A stretch of 64,000 nucleotides of DNA, taken from NCBI RefSeq assembly GCF_040760005.1, contig NZ_CP099760.1:1607501-1671500 (forward strand). Direction: 5' to 3'. The translations under genes were made by a program, and so were the position numbers. Shown in pieces: positions 34,955-46,060 of this stretch. Origin of the DNA: Pseudomonas sp. stari2. Lineage in GTDB: Bacteria; Pseudomonadota; Gammaproteobacteria; Pseudomonadales; Pseudomonadaceae. How positions within the stretch are numbered: position 1 is the first letter of the stretch; every line of letters begins with the position of its first letter. A model generated the notes under the pieces. The model saw nothing but the letters and a program-made list of their open reading frames with translations. It made no database searches and was not told the origin of the DNA.

Positions 34955-36250
34955 ATGATAACCACCACAGCTCATTACACGGGCGAGGAGCGCAGCAAGC
35001 GCATCTTCGCCATTGTCGGCGCCTCGTCCGGCAACCTGGTCGAATGGTTCGACTTCTATGTCTACGCCTTCTGCGCGATCTATTTCGCCCCGGCGTTTTT
35101 CCCCTCGGACAACCCCACGGTGCAGCTGGTAAACACCGCAGGCGTGTTCGCCGCCGGGTTCCTGATGCGACCGATCGGCGGCTGGATCTTCGGCCGGGTG
35201 GCGGACAAGCACGGGCGCAAGAATTCGATGCTGATCTCGATTCTAATGATGTGCTTCGGCTCGTTGCTCATTGCCTGTCTGCCGACCTACAACAGCATCG
35301 GCGTCTGGGCACCGTTGCTGTTGCTGTTCGCGCGCCTGTTGCAGGGCTTGTCGGTGGGCGGTGAGTACGGCACCACAGCGACCTACATGAGCGAAGTGGC
35401 ACTCAAGGGGCAGCGCGGTTTCTTCGCTTCCTTCCAGTACGTGACCCTGATCGGCGGTCAACTGCTGGCGGTGCTGGTGGTGGTGATCCTGCAGCAGTTC
35501 CTCTCTGAAGACGAACTGCGGGCCTACGGCTGGCGGATTCCGTTTGTGGTCGGGGCGGTGGCGGCGCTGATTTCGTTGTTCCTGCGTCGCACCCTGAAAG
35601 AAACCACCAACAAGGAAACCCGTGAACACAAGGACGCCGGCAGCATCGCTGCGCTGTTCCGCGATCACAAAGCCGCGTTCATCACCGTGCTGGGTTACAC
35701 CGCCGGTGGCTCGCTGATTTTCTACACCTTCACCACGTACATGCAGAAGTACCTGGTGAACACTGCCGGTATGCACGCCAAGACCGCCAGCTTCATCATG
35801 ACCGGCGCGCTCTTCTTATATATGTGCATGCAGCCGCTGTTCGGCATGCTCGCCGACAAGATCGGCCGGCGTAACTCGATGCTCTGGTTCGGCGCCCTCG
35901 GCACGCTGTTCACCGTGCCGATCCTGCTGAGCCTGAAAAGCATCAGCAGCCCGTTCCTGGCTTTCGTGCTGATCACCGTGGCACTGGCGATTGTCAGCTT
36001 CTACACCTCGATCAGCGGCCTGGTGAAAGCCGAAATGTTCCCGCCGGAAGTCCGCGCCCTCGGCGTGGGCCTGGCCTACGCGGTGGCCAATGCGATCTTC
36101 GGCGGTTCGGCGGAGTACGTCGCTCTTAGCCTCAAGGCCGGGGGCATGGAAAACGCCTTCTACTGGTACGTCACGGTGATGATGGCAGTGGCGTTCCTGT
36201 TCAGCCTGCGCCTGCCGAAACAGGCCGCGTATTTGCACCACGATCTCTAA
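34955..36250 (+). CDS. pcaT: MHS-family transporter PcaT
   Basis: A 431-aa inner-membrane MFS protein of the metabolite:H+ symporter branch ([28 protein letters not shown], then [19 protein letters not shown]). In P. putida PcaT handles beta-ketoadipate/dicarboxylates. Its place before pcaB supports the name. An upstream gap of 111 bp with a hairpin may hold an additional promoter. Confidence 0.92.
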   Translation: MITTTAHYTGEERSKRIFAIVGASSGNLVEWFDFYVYAFCAIYFAPAFFPSDNPTVQLVNTAGVFAAGFLMRPIGGWIFGRVADKHGRKNSMLISILMMCFGSLLIACLPTYNSIGVWAPLLLLFARLLQGLSVGGEYGTTATYMSEVALKGQRGFFASFQYVTLIGGQLLAVLVVVILQQFLSEDELRAYGWRIPFVVGAVAALISLFLRRTLKETTNKETREHKDAGSIAALFRDHKAAFITVLGYTAGGSLIFYTFTTYMQKYLVNTAGMHAKTASFIMTGALFLYMCMQPLFGMLADKIGRRNSMLWFGALGTLFTVPILLSLKSISSPFLAFVLITVALAIVSFYTSISGLVKAEMFPPEVRALGVGLAYAVANAIFGGSAEYVALSLKAGGMENAFYWYVTVMMAVAFLFSLRLPKQAAYLHHDL

Positions 36251-36296
36251 ACCGAAGTGCGCGGGCCGCGATGGCCCGCGCCGGCAAGGACTGTTT

Positions 36297-37661
36297 ATGA
36301 CTCAGCGACCGGGCAATCAATTGTTCGATGCCTATTTCACTGCCCGCGAAATGCGCGAGGTGTTCTGCGATCAGGGCCGGGTGCAGGCGATGCTCGATTT
36401 CGAAGCCGCTTTGGCCCGGGCCGAAGCGCGGGTCGGGGTGATTCCGGCGAGTGCTGTGGCATCCATTGAGAACGCCTGTCGCGCCGAGCTGTTTGATTTC
36501 GCAGCCTTGGGCGAAGCCATCGCCACAGCGGGCAATTCGGCGATTCCGCTGGTCAAGGCGTTGGGCAAGCGGATCGCAGCATCCGACGCTGAAGCCGAAC
36601 GTTATGTGCATCTGGGCGCCACCAGCCAGGACGTGATGGATTCCGGGCTGGTGTTGCAATTGCGTCAGGCGCTGGAATTGATTGAAGGGGAGCTGGCGCA
36701 ACTGGCCGATGCCCTCGCCACCCAGGCGCAATGCCACGCCGCGACGCCGCTGGCCGGGCGCACCTGGCTGCAACATGCGACCCCGGTGACTCTCGGCATG
36801 AAGATCGCCGGTTGGCTTGGCGCGATCACTCGCAGCCGTCAGCGTCTGCGCGAACTCAAGCCGCGCCTGCTGGTGCTGCAATTCGGCGGCGCGTCCGGCA
36901 CCCTCGCGGCGTTGGGCGAACAGGCGTTGCCGATTGCCCGTGCGCTGGCCGAAGAACTGCAATTGACCCTGCCGGAACAGCCGTGGCACACCCAGCGTGA
37001 TCGCATCGTTGAGTTTGGCGCGGTGCTCGGTTTGATCGCAGGCAGCCTCGGCAAACTCGGCCGCGACATCAGCCTGTTGATGCAGACCGAAGCGGCGGAA
37101 GTGTTCGAACCGTCGTCACCGGGCAAGGGTGGCTCCTCGACCATGCCGCACAAGCGCAACCCGGTGGGCGCAGCGGTGTTGATTGGCGCGGCGACCCGGG
37201 TGCCGGGTCTGGTCTCGACGCTGTTCAGTGCCATGCCTCAGGAACACGAACGCAGCCTCGGCTTGTGGCACGCCGAATGGGAAACCCTGCCGGAGATCTG
37301 CTGCCTGGTGTCGGGCGCGCTGCAACAGGCGCGGCTGCTGGCTGATGGTCTCGAAGTCGATGCCGCGCGCATGACCCGCAACCTCGAATTGACTCAAGGT
37401 CTGGTGCTGGCCGAAGCAGTGAGCATCGTGCTCGCACAACGGGTAGGTCGCGACGCGGCGCATCATCTGCTCGAACAATGCTGCAAACGGGCGGTGGCCG
37501 AACAGCGCCATCTGCGTGCGGTACTCGGTGACGAGCCGCAAGTGACCGCCGAACTCAGCGCTGCTGAACTGGATCATCTGCTTGATCCCGCCCACTACCT
37601 TGGCCAGGCGCAGGTCTGGGTCGAGCGTGCGGTGGCCGAACACAACGCATTGTCTGACTGA
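36297..37661 (+). CDS. pcaB: 3-Carboxy-cis,cis-muconate cycloisomerase
   Basis: A 454-aa member of the fumarase/argininosuccinate lyase superfamily, with the signature loop GGSSTMPHKRNP (~residues 277-288) and the conserved GATSQDVMDSGLVLQL segment. It converts 3-carboxymuconate, the PcaHG product, to gamma-carboxymuconolactone. Length matches Pseudomonas PcaB. It is followed by pcaD with a 12-bp gap. Confidence 0.97.
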   Translation: MTQRPGNQLFDAYFTAREMREVFCDQGRVQAMLDFEAALARAEARVGVIPASAVASIENACRAELFDFAALGEAIATAGNSAIPLVKALGKRIAASDAEAERYVHLGATSQDVMDSGLVLQLRQALELIEGELAQLADALATQAQCHAATPLAGRTWLQHATPVTLGMKIAGWLGAITRSRQRLRELKPRLLVLQFGGASGTLAALGEQALPIARALAEELQLTLPEQPWHTQRDRIVEFGAVLGLIAGSLGKLGRDISLLMQTEAAEVFEPSSPGKGGSSTMPHKRNPVGAAVLIGAATRVPGLVSTLFSAMPQEHERSLGLWHAEWETLPEICCLVSGALQQARLLADGLEVDAARMTRNLELTQGLVLAEAVSIVLAQRVGRDAAHHLLEQCCKRAVAEQRHLRAVLGDEPQVTAELSAAELDHLLDPAHYLGQAQVWVERAVAEHNALSD

Positions 37662-37673
37662 AAGGAGAGGGCT

Positions 37674-38465
37674 GTGGCTTTCGTTCAACTCGCCGACGGC
37701 GAACTGCATTACTCATTGGAAGGCCCGGTCGATGCGCCGGTGCTGGTGCTGTCCAACTCGCTGGGTACCGATCTGCACATGTGGGACGCCCAGATGCCGG
37801 CGTTCACCGAGCACTTTCGCGTGCTGCGTTTCGATACCCGTGGTCACGGTCAGTCGCTGGTGACGCCGGGGCCTTACAGCATCGAGCAACTGGGTCGCGA
37901 CGTGGTGGCGCTGCTGGATGCGCTGCACATCGAACGTGCGCATTTCTGCGGTCTGTCGATGGGCGGTTTGATTGGTCAGTGGCTGGGGATCAACGCCGGC
38001 CAGCGCCTGAATAAACTGATCGTCTGCAACACAGCGGCGAAAATCGGCGATCCAACGGTATGGAATCCACGTATCGAAACCGTGCTGCGCGACGGCCCGG
38101 CGGCGATGGTCGCGTTGCGTGACGCGTCGGTTGCCCGTTGGTTTACGCCGGATTTTTCGGCGGCCAATCCGGCAGCGGCCAAGCAGATCACCGACATGCT
38201 CGCGGCCACCAATCCTGAAGGTTACGCCGCCAACTGCGCGGCGGTGCGCGATGCGGATTTTCGCGATCAACTGGCGTCGATCACGGCTCCGTTGCTGGTG
38301 ATTGCCGGCTCGGAAGATGCGGTGACGCCACCGTCCGGCGGGCATTTCATTCAGGAGCATGTGCGCGGCGCCGAGTACGCCGAGTTCCATGCTGCACATC
38401 TTTCCAACGTTCAGGCCGGCGACGCGTTCAGCGATCGTGTGCTGACGTTCCTGCTGGCCGCTTGA
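37674..38465 (+). CDS. pcaD: 3-Oxoadipate enol-lactonase
   Basis: A 263-aa alpha/beta hydrolase with nucleophile elbow GLSMGG (Ser ~102) and the catalytic His near AAHLSNV at the C-terminus. It hydrolyses beta-ketoadipate enol-lactone. It starts with GTG at 37674 behind AAAGGAGAG. Confidence 0.96.
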   Translation: MAFVQLADGELHYSLEGPVDAPVLVLSNSLGTDLHMWDAQMPAFTEHFRVLRFDTRGHGQSLVTPGPYSIEQLGRDVVALLDALHIERAHFCGLSMGGLIGQWLGINAGQRLNKLIVCNTAAKIGDPTVWNPRIETVLRDGPAAMVALRDASVARWFTPDFSAANPAAAKQITDMLAATNPEGYAANCAAVRDADFRDQLASITAPLLVIAGSEDAVTPPSGGHFIQEHVRGAEYAEFHAAHLSNVQAGDAFSDRVLTFLLAA

Positions 38466-38475
38466 GGGGACTTTT

Positions 38476-38868
38476 GTGGACGAGAAACAACGTTATGACG
38501 ATGGCATGCAAGTGCGCCGCGCGGTGCTCGGTGACGCTCATGTCGATCGCAGCCTGACCACGCTGACCGAGTTCAACTCGGAGTTCCAGGAGATGATCAC
38601 CCGTCACGCCTGGGGCGACATCTGGACCCGCCCTGGCCTGCCGCGTCACACCCGTAGTCTGATCACCATCGCCATGTTGATCGGCATGAACCGGGAAGGT
38701 GAACTCAAATTGCATCTGCGCGCAGCGGCCAACAATGGCGTGAGCCGCGGCGAGATCAAGGAAGTGATCATGCAGAGCGCGATCTACTGCGGGATTCCGG
38801 CAGCGAATGCGACGTTTCATCTGGCCGAATCGGTCTGGGATGAGTTGGGTACCGAATCACGCGAGTGA
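38476..38868 (+). CDS. pcaC: 4-Carboxymuconolactone decarboxylase
   Basis: A 130-aa CMD-family protein (GMQVRRAVLGDAHVDRS, WGDIWTRPGLPRHTRSLITIAMLIG, EVIMQSAIYCGIPAA) of normal length. It decarboxylates gamma-carboxymuconolactone to the enol-lactone used by PcaD. Start is GTG 38476, ten bases after pcaD. It ends the pca cluster, with a strong hairpin right after. Confidence 0.97.
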   Translation: MDEKQRYDDGMQVRRAVLGDAHVDRSLTTLTEFNSEFQEMITRHAWGDIWTRPGLPRHTRSLITIAMLIGMNREGELKLHLRAAANNGVSRGEIKEVIMQSAIYCGIPAANATFHLAESVWDELGTESRE

Positions 38869-38880
38869 TCGTTGAACTCG

Positions 38881-38913
38881 AAGGATCGCAGCCTGTGGAA
38901 CGCTGCGATCCTT
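38881..38913. terminator. Hairpin after pcaC
   Basis: AAGGATCGCAGC-ctgtggaac-GCTGCGATCCTT, perfect 12-bp arms located between the convergent pcaC and methyltransferase genes; probably serves both. Confidence 0.75.
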
Positions 38914-38919
38914 TGAGCT

Positions 38920-39735
38920 TCACACCTTCGCCACAATGAAAATCCGCTTGAACGCAAACAACGTGTGCCCGTTTTCCTCCTGCGGATAATGCGCATGCAC
39001 TCGCATCAGGTAGCGATAGATGAAGCGCGCCTGTTCTTCTGACGTCAGTCCGTGCATCACCGGCCTTAGCGCCGACGCCTTCACCCAGTCATAAATCGGT
39101 GAGCTTCCGCGCACGACCTGCAACTGCTCGGTTTCCCAGATCTCCAGCGACTGGGTCAGCGGCGCGAGCAAACGGTAGTAATCCTCCAGCGATAACAACG
39201 GCCGCGCCGCCATGCGCTGGCGCAATTGCGCAGTGCCGATGGGGCGGCCGCAAGGGCCGGCATCGTCGAGGGTGTCGAGCATCAGCCGATACCACAGCGC
39301 ATCGCGCCAGTCGGGCATGTGGGCGGCCAGGCATCCGCCGGGGTTGAGGTGGTGGAGTAATCCCGGGAACAGCGTTTGATGGTCATCGATGAAATGCAAC
39401 ACGGCGGCGGCGAACAGCAGGTCGGCCGGTTGTCGGGGTTTCCAGCGTTGCAGCTCCGCGTGTTGCCAGCGCGCCTTGATCGGCAGGCAGCGGGCGACCT
39501 TTAGCATGTCATTCGAACTGTCGATACCTTTGAGAAGTGCTCGGGGCCAGCGATCTGCCAGAACCTTCGTGGCAATCCCGGTGCCGCAACCGAGGTCATA
39601 AATGCGTTGAGGATTGTCCAGGTCGACACGACCGAGCAATTCATCGACCGGTTGTTGCCTGAGACGGGAAAACTGCAGGTACGCCTTGGCATCCCAGTCC
39701 TTGTCGACGGGAGCCGGTTTGAGTCGGGTGATCAT
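38920..39735 (-). CDS. Tam-like SAM-dependent methyltransferase
   Basis: A 271-aa class I methyltransferase similar to trans-aconitate 2-methyltransferase (WDAKAYLQFSRLRQQPVDELL at the start, SAM motif YDLGCGTGIATKVLADRWP ~residues 45-63, LKGIDSSNDML). Tam-type enzymes methylate small carboxylic acids. It lies on the opposite strand to pca, downstream of an OprD porin. The true substrate is not known. Confidence 0.88.
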   Translation of the reverse strand: MITRLKPAPVDKDWDAKAYLQFSRLRQQPVDELLGRVDLDNPQRIYDLGCGTGIATKVLADRWPRALLKGIDSSNDMLKVARCLPIKARWQHAELQRWKPRQPADLLFAAAVLHFIDDHQTLFPGLLHHLNPGGCLAAHMPDWRDALWYRLMLDTLDDAGPCGRPIGTAQLRQRMAARPLLSLEDYYRLLAPLTQSLEIWETEQLQVVRGSSPIYDWVKASALRPVMHGLTSEEQARFIYRYLMRVHAHYPQEENGHTLFAFKRIFIVAKV

Positions 39736-39866
39736 GAGGTGGTCCTCCGGTGATCAGCAGGGTCTTCCGATGACAACCTGGCCAAGTCTTGAGGACCTAC
39801 ATCAACAGATAACGGAAGCGAAGAGGGTGGAGCACCTGAGTCCTTCAGGTTTTTCCACTCTAGATG

Positions 39867-39889
39867 ATGGCTGGTGCAACGCCAGCCAT
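39867..39889 (-). terminator. Putative terminator of the OprD-family gene
   Basis: ATGGCTGG-tgcaacg-CCAGCCAT hairpin, 14 bp past the porin stop; no marked T-run. Confidence 0.45.
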
Positions 39890-39902
39890 TCGGACAGGCG
39901 GC

Positions 39903-41162
39903 CTAGAGCAGGCTGATCGGATAGCTGACGATCAGACGGTTCTCGTCGAACTCGTTGTTGCTGAAGTCACGACGCATGGTCGAGTTGCGCCATCTGACGT
40001 TCAGGTTCTTGAGCGCGCCGCTTTGTACGGTGTAGCCCAGTTCCGATTCGCGGCCCCATTCCTTGCCGTCAGTGATGGTGCCGGTGTGCACGTTGTCGCC
40101 GCTGATGTAGCGGTTCATCAGGGTCAGGCCGGGCACGCCGAGGGCGGCGAAGTTGTAATCGTGGCGCAGTTGCCAGGAACGTTCCTGCGCGTTGTCGTAG
40201 CTTGCGTTGTAGCTGTCGTTGGCCAGAGTGCCGCCGCTGGTGCCGTTGACGCGCATCCAGGCGCTGTCACCGGTGAGCTTTTGCAGGCCGACGTAGAAGG
40301 TGTTGCCGCCGTATCGGGCCGAGAACATCCCCGACCAGGTCTTGTTGTCGAGGTCGCCGGCGCGGGCACTGCCATCGTCTTTGCCGTAGAAGAAACCGAG
40401 GTTGGCGCCGAGGGTCCAGTCGCCGACCGGCTGGCTGTGAATCAGGTTGACGTATTGCTGGCTGTAGATGTCCTTGAGCTCGGCGTTCCACAGGCCGATC
40501 TGGGTGCGCTTGTCGTTGAACACGTATTCGCCACCCTGGAAGTTGAAGCGGTCGGAGGTGAACGCGGCTTTGCCGGTCATCGACATGTCGCTCATGCTGC
40601 TGTCGTCACGGGGGCTGTTGGCGCGGAACTGGCCGCCGTAAAGGGTCAAGCCGTCGATTTCCTTCGAGGTGATCTGACCGCCGCGAAAGGTCTGCGGCAG
40701 GGAGCGGCCGTCGTCCGAACGCAGGATCGGCAGCACCGGCATCCACTCGCCGACCTTCACTTCGGTCTGCGACAGCTTTGCCTTGAACGCGACGTTGGTG
40801 CGGCCGAAGTTGTCCGCCGGGCGCCCGTCACGATCGAGCGGCAACAGTTGCGTGCCGCCCGTGCCTTTGCCGCCATCAAGCTTCACCGAATACAACCCCA
40901 GTACATCCATGCCGAACCCGACGGTGCCCTGGGTGAAGCCGGACTTGGCGTCGAGGATGAAGTTCTGCGTCCACTCTTCAGCCTTGCCCTGAGCCTTGGT
41001 CGGGTTGGTGAAGTTACGGTTGATGTAGAAGTTGCGCAGGTTCAGGTTGACCTTGGCCCCTTCGATGAAACCGGCTTCTTCAGCCGCGGCGGGCAGCGCG
41101 ACGCCGGCCAGGGCGAGGGCGATCAGGCCGGGAAGTGCGTAGGGCGCAGGGGACGTTGTCAT
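39903..41162 (-). CDS. OprD-family outer-membrane porin
   Basis: A 419-aa protein with signal peptide (LIALALAGVALPAAAEEAGF, cleavage near residue 27) and an 18-strand-type beta-barrel pattern: alternating aromatic strands, FIEGAKVNLNLRNFYINR near the N-terminus, and a final strand ending IVSYPISLL. The OprD/Opd family takes up amino acids (OccD) or aromatic/carboxylic acids (OccK). Being next to the pca cluster suggests 4-hydroxybenzoate, vanillate or protocatechuate-type substrates, which is inference. ATG 41162 is preferred to an upstream in-frame ATG at 41234, because it puts the signal peptide at the N-terminus. Confidence 0.92.
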   Translation of the reverse strand: MTTSPAPYALPGLIALALAGVALPAAAEEAGFIEGAKVNLNLRNFYINRNFTNPTKAQGKAEEWTQNFILDAKSGFTQGTVGFGMDVLGLYSVKLDGGKGTGGTQLLPLDRDGRPADNFGRTNVAFKAKLSQTEVKVGEWMPVLPILRSDDGRSLPQTFRGGQITSKEIDGLTLYGGQFRANSPRDDSSMSDMSMTGKAAFTSDRFNFQGGEYVFNDKRTQIGLWNAELKDIYSQQYVNLIHSQPVGDWTLGANLGFFYGKDDGSARAGDLDNKTWSGMFSARYGGNTFYVGLQKLTGDSAWMRVNGTSGGTLANDSYNASYDNAQERSWQLRHDYNFAALGVPGLTLMNRYISGDNVHTGTITDGKEWGRESELGYTVQSGALKNLNVRWRNSTMRRDFSNNEFDENRLIVSYPISLL

Positions 41163-41407
41163 GTTCTCGGGTCTCTCTTGTTTTTTTGGGCGAACGGGGA
41201 CGCTGCGGCCGTTTTTCATGGCGCAGAAATTCAACGGAATCAGAGGGCAAGCGGCGGCGATCAGCCGGATGGAGCGGGGCGCGGAAGCATGGTGTCGAAC
41301 CTGATGTTATTGGTTTTGTGGCTCGAATGGTGCGGGGCGCGGGCGAGGCGATTCAATCGGCGAAAGTGGAATTCGGGCGATTATCGAACGCAAGATTGAC
41401 AGGCAAC

Positions 41408-41434
41408 AAAAAGCCCGCCAGTGGGCGGGCTTCT
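41408..41434 (-). terminator. Terminator after emhC
   Basis: GCCCGCC-agtg-GGCGGGC hairpin with a T-run on the minus strand, 17 bp past the emhC stop. Confidence 0.9.
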
Positions 41435-41450
41435 TGTGTTCACCGGATGA

Positions 41451-42911
41451 TCAGAACAGCTTCATCTTCGGCGCTTCTTCTTTGAGCGGTTCGTTCTGCG
41501 CGGTTTGCGCATTCCAGCCACCGCCCAGAGCCTTGTACAAGTTGACCGCGCTGGTCAACTGCGCGAGGCGGTCGGTAATCAGGGCCTGTTGGGCGCTGAA
41601 CAGCTGACGCTGGGCATCGAGGAAGGTCAGGTTGCTGTCGACGCCAATGCGGTAGCGACGCTCTGCCAGGCGGTAGTAATCCTGGTTGGCGGCGACGAAA
41701 TCACGCTGGGCCTGCAACTGCTCGGTGTAGGTCTGGCGGGCGGCCAGGCCGTCGGCGACTTCCTGGAAGGCCGTTTGAATGGACTTCTCGTAGTTCGCCA
41801 CGCCAATGTCCTTCTGGATCTTGGCGTAGTCGAGGCTGGCGCGCAGGCTGCCGGCGTTGAAGATCGGCAGGTTGATCTGCGGCTGGAACAGCCACGTGCC
41901 CGAGCCACCCTTGAACAGGCCGGACAGGTCCGGGCTCAGGCTGCCCGCGTTGGCGGTCAGGCTGATGCTCGGGAAGAACGCTGCACGGGCCGCGCCGATG
42001 TTGGCGTTGGCGGCCTTCAGGTTGTACTCGGCCTGAAGGATGTCCGGACGACGTTGCAGCAGATCCGACGGCAGACCGGCCGGCACGTCGGCCAGCAGGT
42101 CATCCGACAGCGGTTTGGCCGCTTGCAGGTTGGCCGGCACGCTGGTGCCGAGCAGCAGGGTCAGGCTGTTTTCGTCCTGGGCCACCAGGCGGGTGTAGCG
42201 CGCCAGTTGGGCACGGGCGTTCTCGACCGAGGTGCGCGACTGCGCCAGGTCCAGCGCCGAGGCCACACCGACCTCGTTGCTGCGGCTGGTCAGCTTGTAG
42301 CTTTCCTCGAAGGCACCGAGGGTGTCTTGAGTCAGCTTGAGCAGTTCCTTGTCGGCCTGCCAGGTCAGGTAGGCGTTGGCCACGCTGGCCACCAGGCTGA
42401 TCTGGGTGCTGCGGCGCGCTTCTTCGGTGGCGAAGTATTGTTGCAGCGCTTGTTCGCTCAGGCTGCGAACCCGACCGAACAGGTCGAGCTCGTAGGCGCT
42501 GATGCCGACGGTGGCAGTGTAGGAACTGGTGATGTTCGCTTCACCAGTCTGCGATGCACGGGCCGGAACCCGCTGACGACTGCCGCTGGCATTGGCGGAA
42601 ACCGCCGGGAACAGGTCGGCACGCTGGATGCGGTACTGAGCCGCGTAGGCGTCGATGTTCAGCGCCGCGACACGCAGGTCGCGGTTGTTTTCCAAGGCAA
42701 CCTGGATCAACTGTTGCAGGGCCGGGTCATGGAAAAATTGCTTCCAGCCCTGCTCGGCAGCGGCCTGCGCCGGTGCCTGGGCCGGCGAGTACGCCGGGCC
42801 CTGCGGGAATTGCGCGGCCACCGGTGCTTCAGGCTGCTGATAATCCGGTATCAGCGAGCAACCGCTCAGCACGAAGGCGGCGACTGCGATGGAGAGTAGC
42901 GACTTGCTCAT
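41451..42911 (-). CDS. emhC: RND efflux outer-membrane channel (OprM/TtgC type)
   Basis: A 486-aa outer-membrane lipoprotein of the TolC-like factor family. Lipobox [10 protein letters not shown] (Cys18) marks lipidation. Two OEP repeats follow (first around residues 60-265, second around 280-460) with typical [12 protein letters not shown] and [20 protein letters not shown] strands. It forms the exit duct for the EmhAB pump. Its ATG overlaps the emhB stop by 4 bp. The symbol follows P. fluorescens EmhABC; P. putida TtgABC and P. aeruginosa MexAB-OprM are orthologous systems. Confidence 0.93.
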   Translation of the reverse strand: MSKSLLSIAVAAFVLSGCSLIPDYQQPEAPVAAQFPQGPAYSPAQAPAQAAAEQGWKQFFHDPALQQLIQVALENNRDLRVAALNIDAYAAQYRIQRADLFPAVSANASGSRQRVPARASQTGEANITSSYTATVGISAYELDLFGRVRSLSEQALQQYFATEEARRSTQISLVASVANAYLTWQADKELLKLTQDTLGAFEESYKLTSRSNEVGVASALDLAQSRTSVENARAQLARYTRLVAQDENSLTLLLGTSVPANLQAAKPLSDDLLADVPAGLPSDLLQRRPDILQAEYNLKAANANIGAARAAFFPSISLTANAGSLSPDLSGLFKGGSGTWLFQPQINLPIFNAGSLRASLDYAKIQKDIGVANYEKSIQTAFQEVADGLAARQTYTEQLQAQRDFVAANQDYYRLAERRYRIGVDSNLTFLDAQRQLFSAQQALITDRLAQLTSAVNLYKALGGGWNAQTAQNEPLKEEAPKMKLF

Positions 42912-45900
42912 TGGCCAGCCTCTTTAGGAGTTTCTTTGGTGTCATCCTCGCCAGCGATTTTGCGCTGACCCATGGACGACACAGTGACGAAGAACAGTGG
43001 AACCCAGAAGATCGCCAGGATCGTTGCGGTGAGCATACCGCCAATCACACCGGTACCGATCGCGTGTTGACTGCCCGAGCCTGCGCCGGTGGAGATAGCC
43101 AACGGTACAACACCGAGGACGAAGGCCAGCGACGTCATGATGATCGGTCGCAGACGCATGCGGCAGGCTTCAATGGCCGCATCGCGCAGACTGCGTCCCT
43201 GCTCGTGCAGTTCCTTGGCGAATTCGACGATCAGAATGGCGTTTTTAGCCGCCAGACCAATGGTCGTCAACAGACCCACCTGGAAGTACACGTCGTTCGA
43301 CAGACCGCGCAGGCTGGTGGCCATCAGCGCACCGATGATCCCCAGTGGCACCACGAGCATGACCGCGATCGGAATCGACCAGCTTTCATACAGCGCCGCC
43401 AGACACAGGAACACCATCAGCAGCGACAGGGCGTACAGCGCCGGAGCCTGAGAGCCGGACAGTCGTTCTTCGTACGACAGACCGGTCCACGAGATACCCA
43501 CGCCGGCCGGCAACTTCTTGGCAATCGCCTCGACTTCGGCCATCGCTTCACCGGTGGAGTAACCCGGCGCCGGAGAACCGAGGATCTCCATCGCTTCCAC
43601 ACCGTTGTAACGCGCCAGTTTCGGCGAACCGTAGATCCACTCGCCCTTGGCGAACGCGGAGAACGGAACCATGGTGCCGGCGCTGTTGCGCACGTACCAC
43701 TTCTTCAGGTCTTCAGGGCTCATGCGAGCGCCGGCCTGACCCTGCACGTAAACCTTCTTCACACGGCCGCGGTCGATGAAGTCGTTCACGTAGCTACTAC
43801 CGAAGGAGATCGACAGGGTGCTGTTGATGTCGGAAAGGCTCAAGCCCAGGGCACGGGCCTTCTCGTCGTCGATTTCCAGGTGGTATTGCGGCTCGTCGTT
43901 CAGACCGTTCGGACGCACCTGGTAGAGCACCTTGCTTTGCGCCGCCATGCCGAGGAACTGGTTACGGGCTTCCATCAGTTTTTCGTGACCGATACCGGCG
44001 CGGTCCTGCAGGAACACGTCGAAACCGGTGGCGTTACCCAGCTCCAGTACGGCCGGCGGGGCAAAGGCAAACACCATCGCGTCGCGGAAGCTGAAGAAGT
44101 GCTGCTGGGCACGTTGTGCCAGGGCGAACACGCTGTTGCTCGCGTCTCGCTCGTGCCATGGCTTGAGCATGATGAACGCCAGACCCGAGCTCTGTCCGCG
44201 ACCGGCGAAGTTGAAGCCGTTCACGGTGAACACCGAGGCTACCGAGCTGGATTCTTTGTCCAGCAGGTAGGAGCGCATTTCGTCGATCACCACCTGCGTG
44301 CGCTCGGCACTGGAACCGGCTGGGGTCTGCACCTGGGCGAACAGTACGCCCTGGTCTTCTTCCGGCAGGAACGCCGTTGGAATGCGGGTGAACAGCCAGA
44401 TCATGCCGACCACGATCAGCAGGTAGGCCAGCAGGTACGGAGCCTTGCGTTGCAGGATGTTGCCGACACCACGCTCGTAGCTGCGAACGCTACGGTCGAA
44501 GTTGCGGTTGAACCAGCCGAAGAAACCTTTTTTCGGCGTGCCGTGCTCGCCTTTCGGAATCGCCTTGAGCATGGTGGCGCAGAGGGCCGGGGTGAAGATC
44601 AGCGCAACCATTACCGACAGGGCCATGGCCGAGACGATGGTGATCGAGAACTGACGGTAGATCACACCGGTGGAACCGCTGAAGAACGCCATCGGCAGCA
44701 ATACCGCCGACAGTACAAGCGCGATACCGACCAGGGCGCCCTGGATCTGGCCCATGGACTTTTTGGTCGCTTCCTTCGGTGACAGGCCTTCTTCTGCCAT
44801 CACCCGCTCGACGTTCTCCACCACGACGATGGCGTCGTCCACCAGCAAGCCGATGGCCAATACCATACCGAACATGGTCAGGGTGTTGATGCTGAAACCG
44901 GCGGCCGCGAGGATGCCGAACGTACCGAGCAATACCACCGGCACGGTCATCGTGGTGATGACGGTCGCACGGAAGTTCTGCAGGAACAGGAACATCACCA
45001 GGAACACCAGCACGATCGCTTCGACCAGGGTTTCAACCACGCCCTTGATCGACTCGGTCACCACCGGGGTGGTGTCGTACGGGAACACTACTTCCATGCC
45101 TTGCGGGAAGAACGGCTTGAGGTCGTCAATCGTCTTGCGCAGGGCTTTTGCGGTGTCGAGGGCGTTGGCACCGTTGGCCAGTTTTACCGCCAGACCGGAG
45201 GCCGGTTTGCCGTTGAACTGCGCCGCGATACTGGAGTTTTCACCACCCAGACCGACATCGGCGACGTCACCGATACGGACTTGCGAGCCATCCTGGTTGA
45301 CCTTCAGCAGAATCGCCTTGAACTGCTCGGCGGTCTGCAGACGGGTCTTGCCGATGATCGTGGCGTTCAATTGCTGGCCTGGCAGCGCCGGCAGACCGCC
45401 GAGCTGACCGGAGGAAATCTGAACGTTCTGCGCCGAGATCGCGGCACTGACATCGGCCGGGGTCAGGTTGTAGTTGTTCAGTTTGGCCGGGTCGAGCCAG
45501 ATGCGCATCGCATACTGGGCACCGAAGACCTGGAAGTCACCGACACCGGCGGTCCGGGAGATCGGGTCCTGCATGTTCGACACGATGTAGTTGGACAGGT
45601 CGTCCTTGGTCATGCTGCCGTCACGCGACACCACGCCGATCACCAGCAGGAAGTTCTTCACTGCCTTGGTCACGCGGATACCCTGTTGCTGCACTTCCTG
45701 CGGCAACAGCGGGGTGGCCAGGTTCAGCTTGTTCTGGACCTGGACCTGCGCGGTGTCGGAGTTGGTGCCTTGCTCGAAGGTCGCGGTGATGGTCATGCTG
45801 CCGTCGGAGTTACTTTCCGAGGACACATAACGCAGGTTGTCGATACCGTTGAGCTGTTGCTCGATGACCTGCACCACCGTGTCCTGAACCGTCTGTGCCG

Positions 45901-46057
45901 AAGCACCCGGGTAGGTCACGGAAATCGCAATCGCCGGTGGCGCAATGCTCGGGTACTGGTTGATCGGCAACTTGAGGATCGATAGAGCCCCGACCAGCAT
46001 GATCACCAGGGCAATTACCCAGGCGAAAATCGGACGGTCGATAAAAAATTTCGACAT
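42908..46057 (-). CDS. emhB: RND multidrug efflux permease
   Basis: A 1049-aa inner-membrane proton-driven pump (HAE1 family). It starts [23 protein letters not shown] and shows the two RND repeats. The transmembrane helix 4 proton-relay acid pair is present in [18 protein letters not shown] (Asp-Asp ~407-408), and the helix 10 Lys is in [17 protein letters not shown]. Length matches MexB/TtgB. It lies 3 bp after emhA and overlaps emhC. Exports aromatic hydrocarbons, antibiotics and solvents in relatives. Confidence 0.97.
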   Translation of the reverse strand: MSKFFIDRPIFAWVIALVIMLVGALSILKLPINQYPSIAPPAIAISVTYPGASAQTVQDTVVQVIEQQLNGIDNLRYVSSESNSDGSMTITATFEQGTNSDTAQVQVQNKLNLATPLLPQEVQQQGIRVTKAVKNFLLVIGVVSRDGSMTKDDLSNYIVSNMQDPISRTAGVGDFQVFGAQYAMRIWLDPAKLNNYNLTPADVSAAISAQNVQISSGQLGGLPALPGQQLNATIIGKTRLQTAEQFKAILLKVNQDGSQVRIGDVADVGLGGENSSIAAQFNGKPASGLAVKLANGANALDTAKALRKTIDDLKPFFPQGMEVVFPYDTTPVVTESIKGVVETLVEAIVLVFLVMFLFLQNFRATVITTMTVPVVLLGTFGILAAAGFSINTLTMFGMVLAIGLLVDDAIVVVENVERVMAEEGLSPKEATKKSMGQIQGALVGIALVLSAVLLPMAFFSGSTGVIYRQFSITIVSAMALSVMVALIFTPALCATMLKAIPKGEHGTPKKGFFGWFNRNFDRSVRSYERGVGNILQRKAPYLLAYLLIVVGMIWLFTRIPTAFLPEEDQGVLFAQVQTPAGSSAERTQVVIDEMRSYLLDKESSSVASVFTVNGFNFAGRGQSSGLAFIMLKPWHERDASNSVFALAQRAQQHFFSFRDAMVFAFAPPAVLELGNATGFDVFLQDRAGIGHEKLMEARNQFLGMAAQSKVLYQVRPNGLNDEPQYHLEIDDEKARALGLSLSDINSTLSISFGSSYVNDFIDRGRVKKVYVQGQAGARMSPEDLKKWYVRNSAGTMVPFSAFAKGEWIYGSPKLARYNGVEAMEILGSPAPGYSTGEAMAEVEAIAKKLPAGVGISWTGLSYEERLSGSQAPALYALSLLMVFLCLAALYESWSIPIAVMLVVPLGIIGALMATSLRGLSNDVYFQVGLLTTIGLAAKNAILIVEFAKELHEQGRSLRDAAIEACRMRLRPIIMTSLAFVLGVVPLAISTGAGSGSQHAIGTGVIGGMLTATILAIFWVPLFFVTVSSMGQRKIAGEDDTKETPKEAGQ

Positions 46058-46060
46058 GAG

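Noticed and set aside
42554..44782. A 742-codon frame antisense to emhB
   Set aside because: Shadow of the RND permease gene; composition rich in Arg/His/Gln with no recognisable domain.
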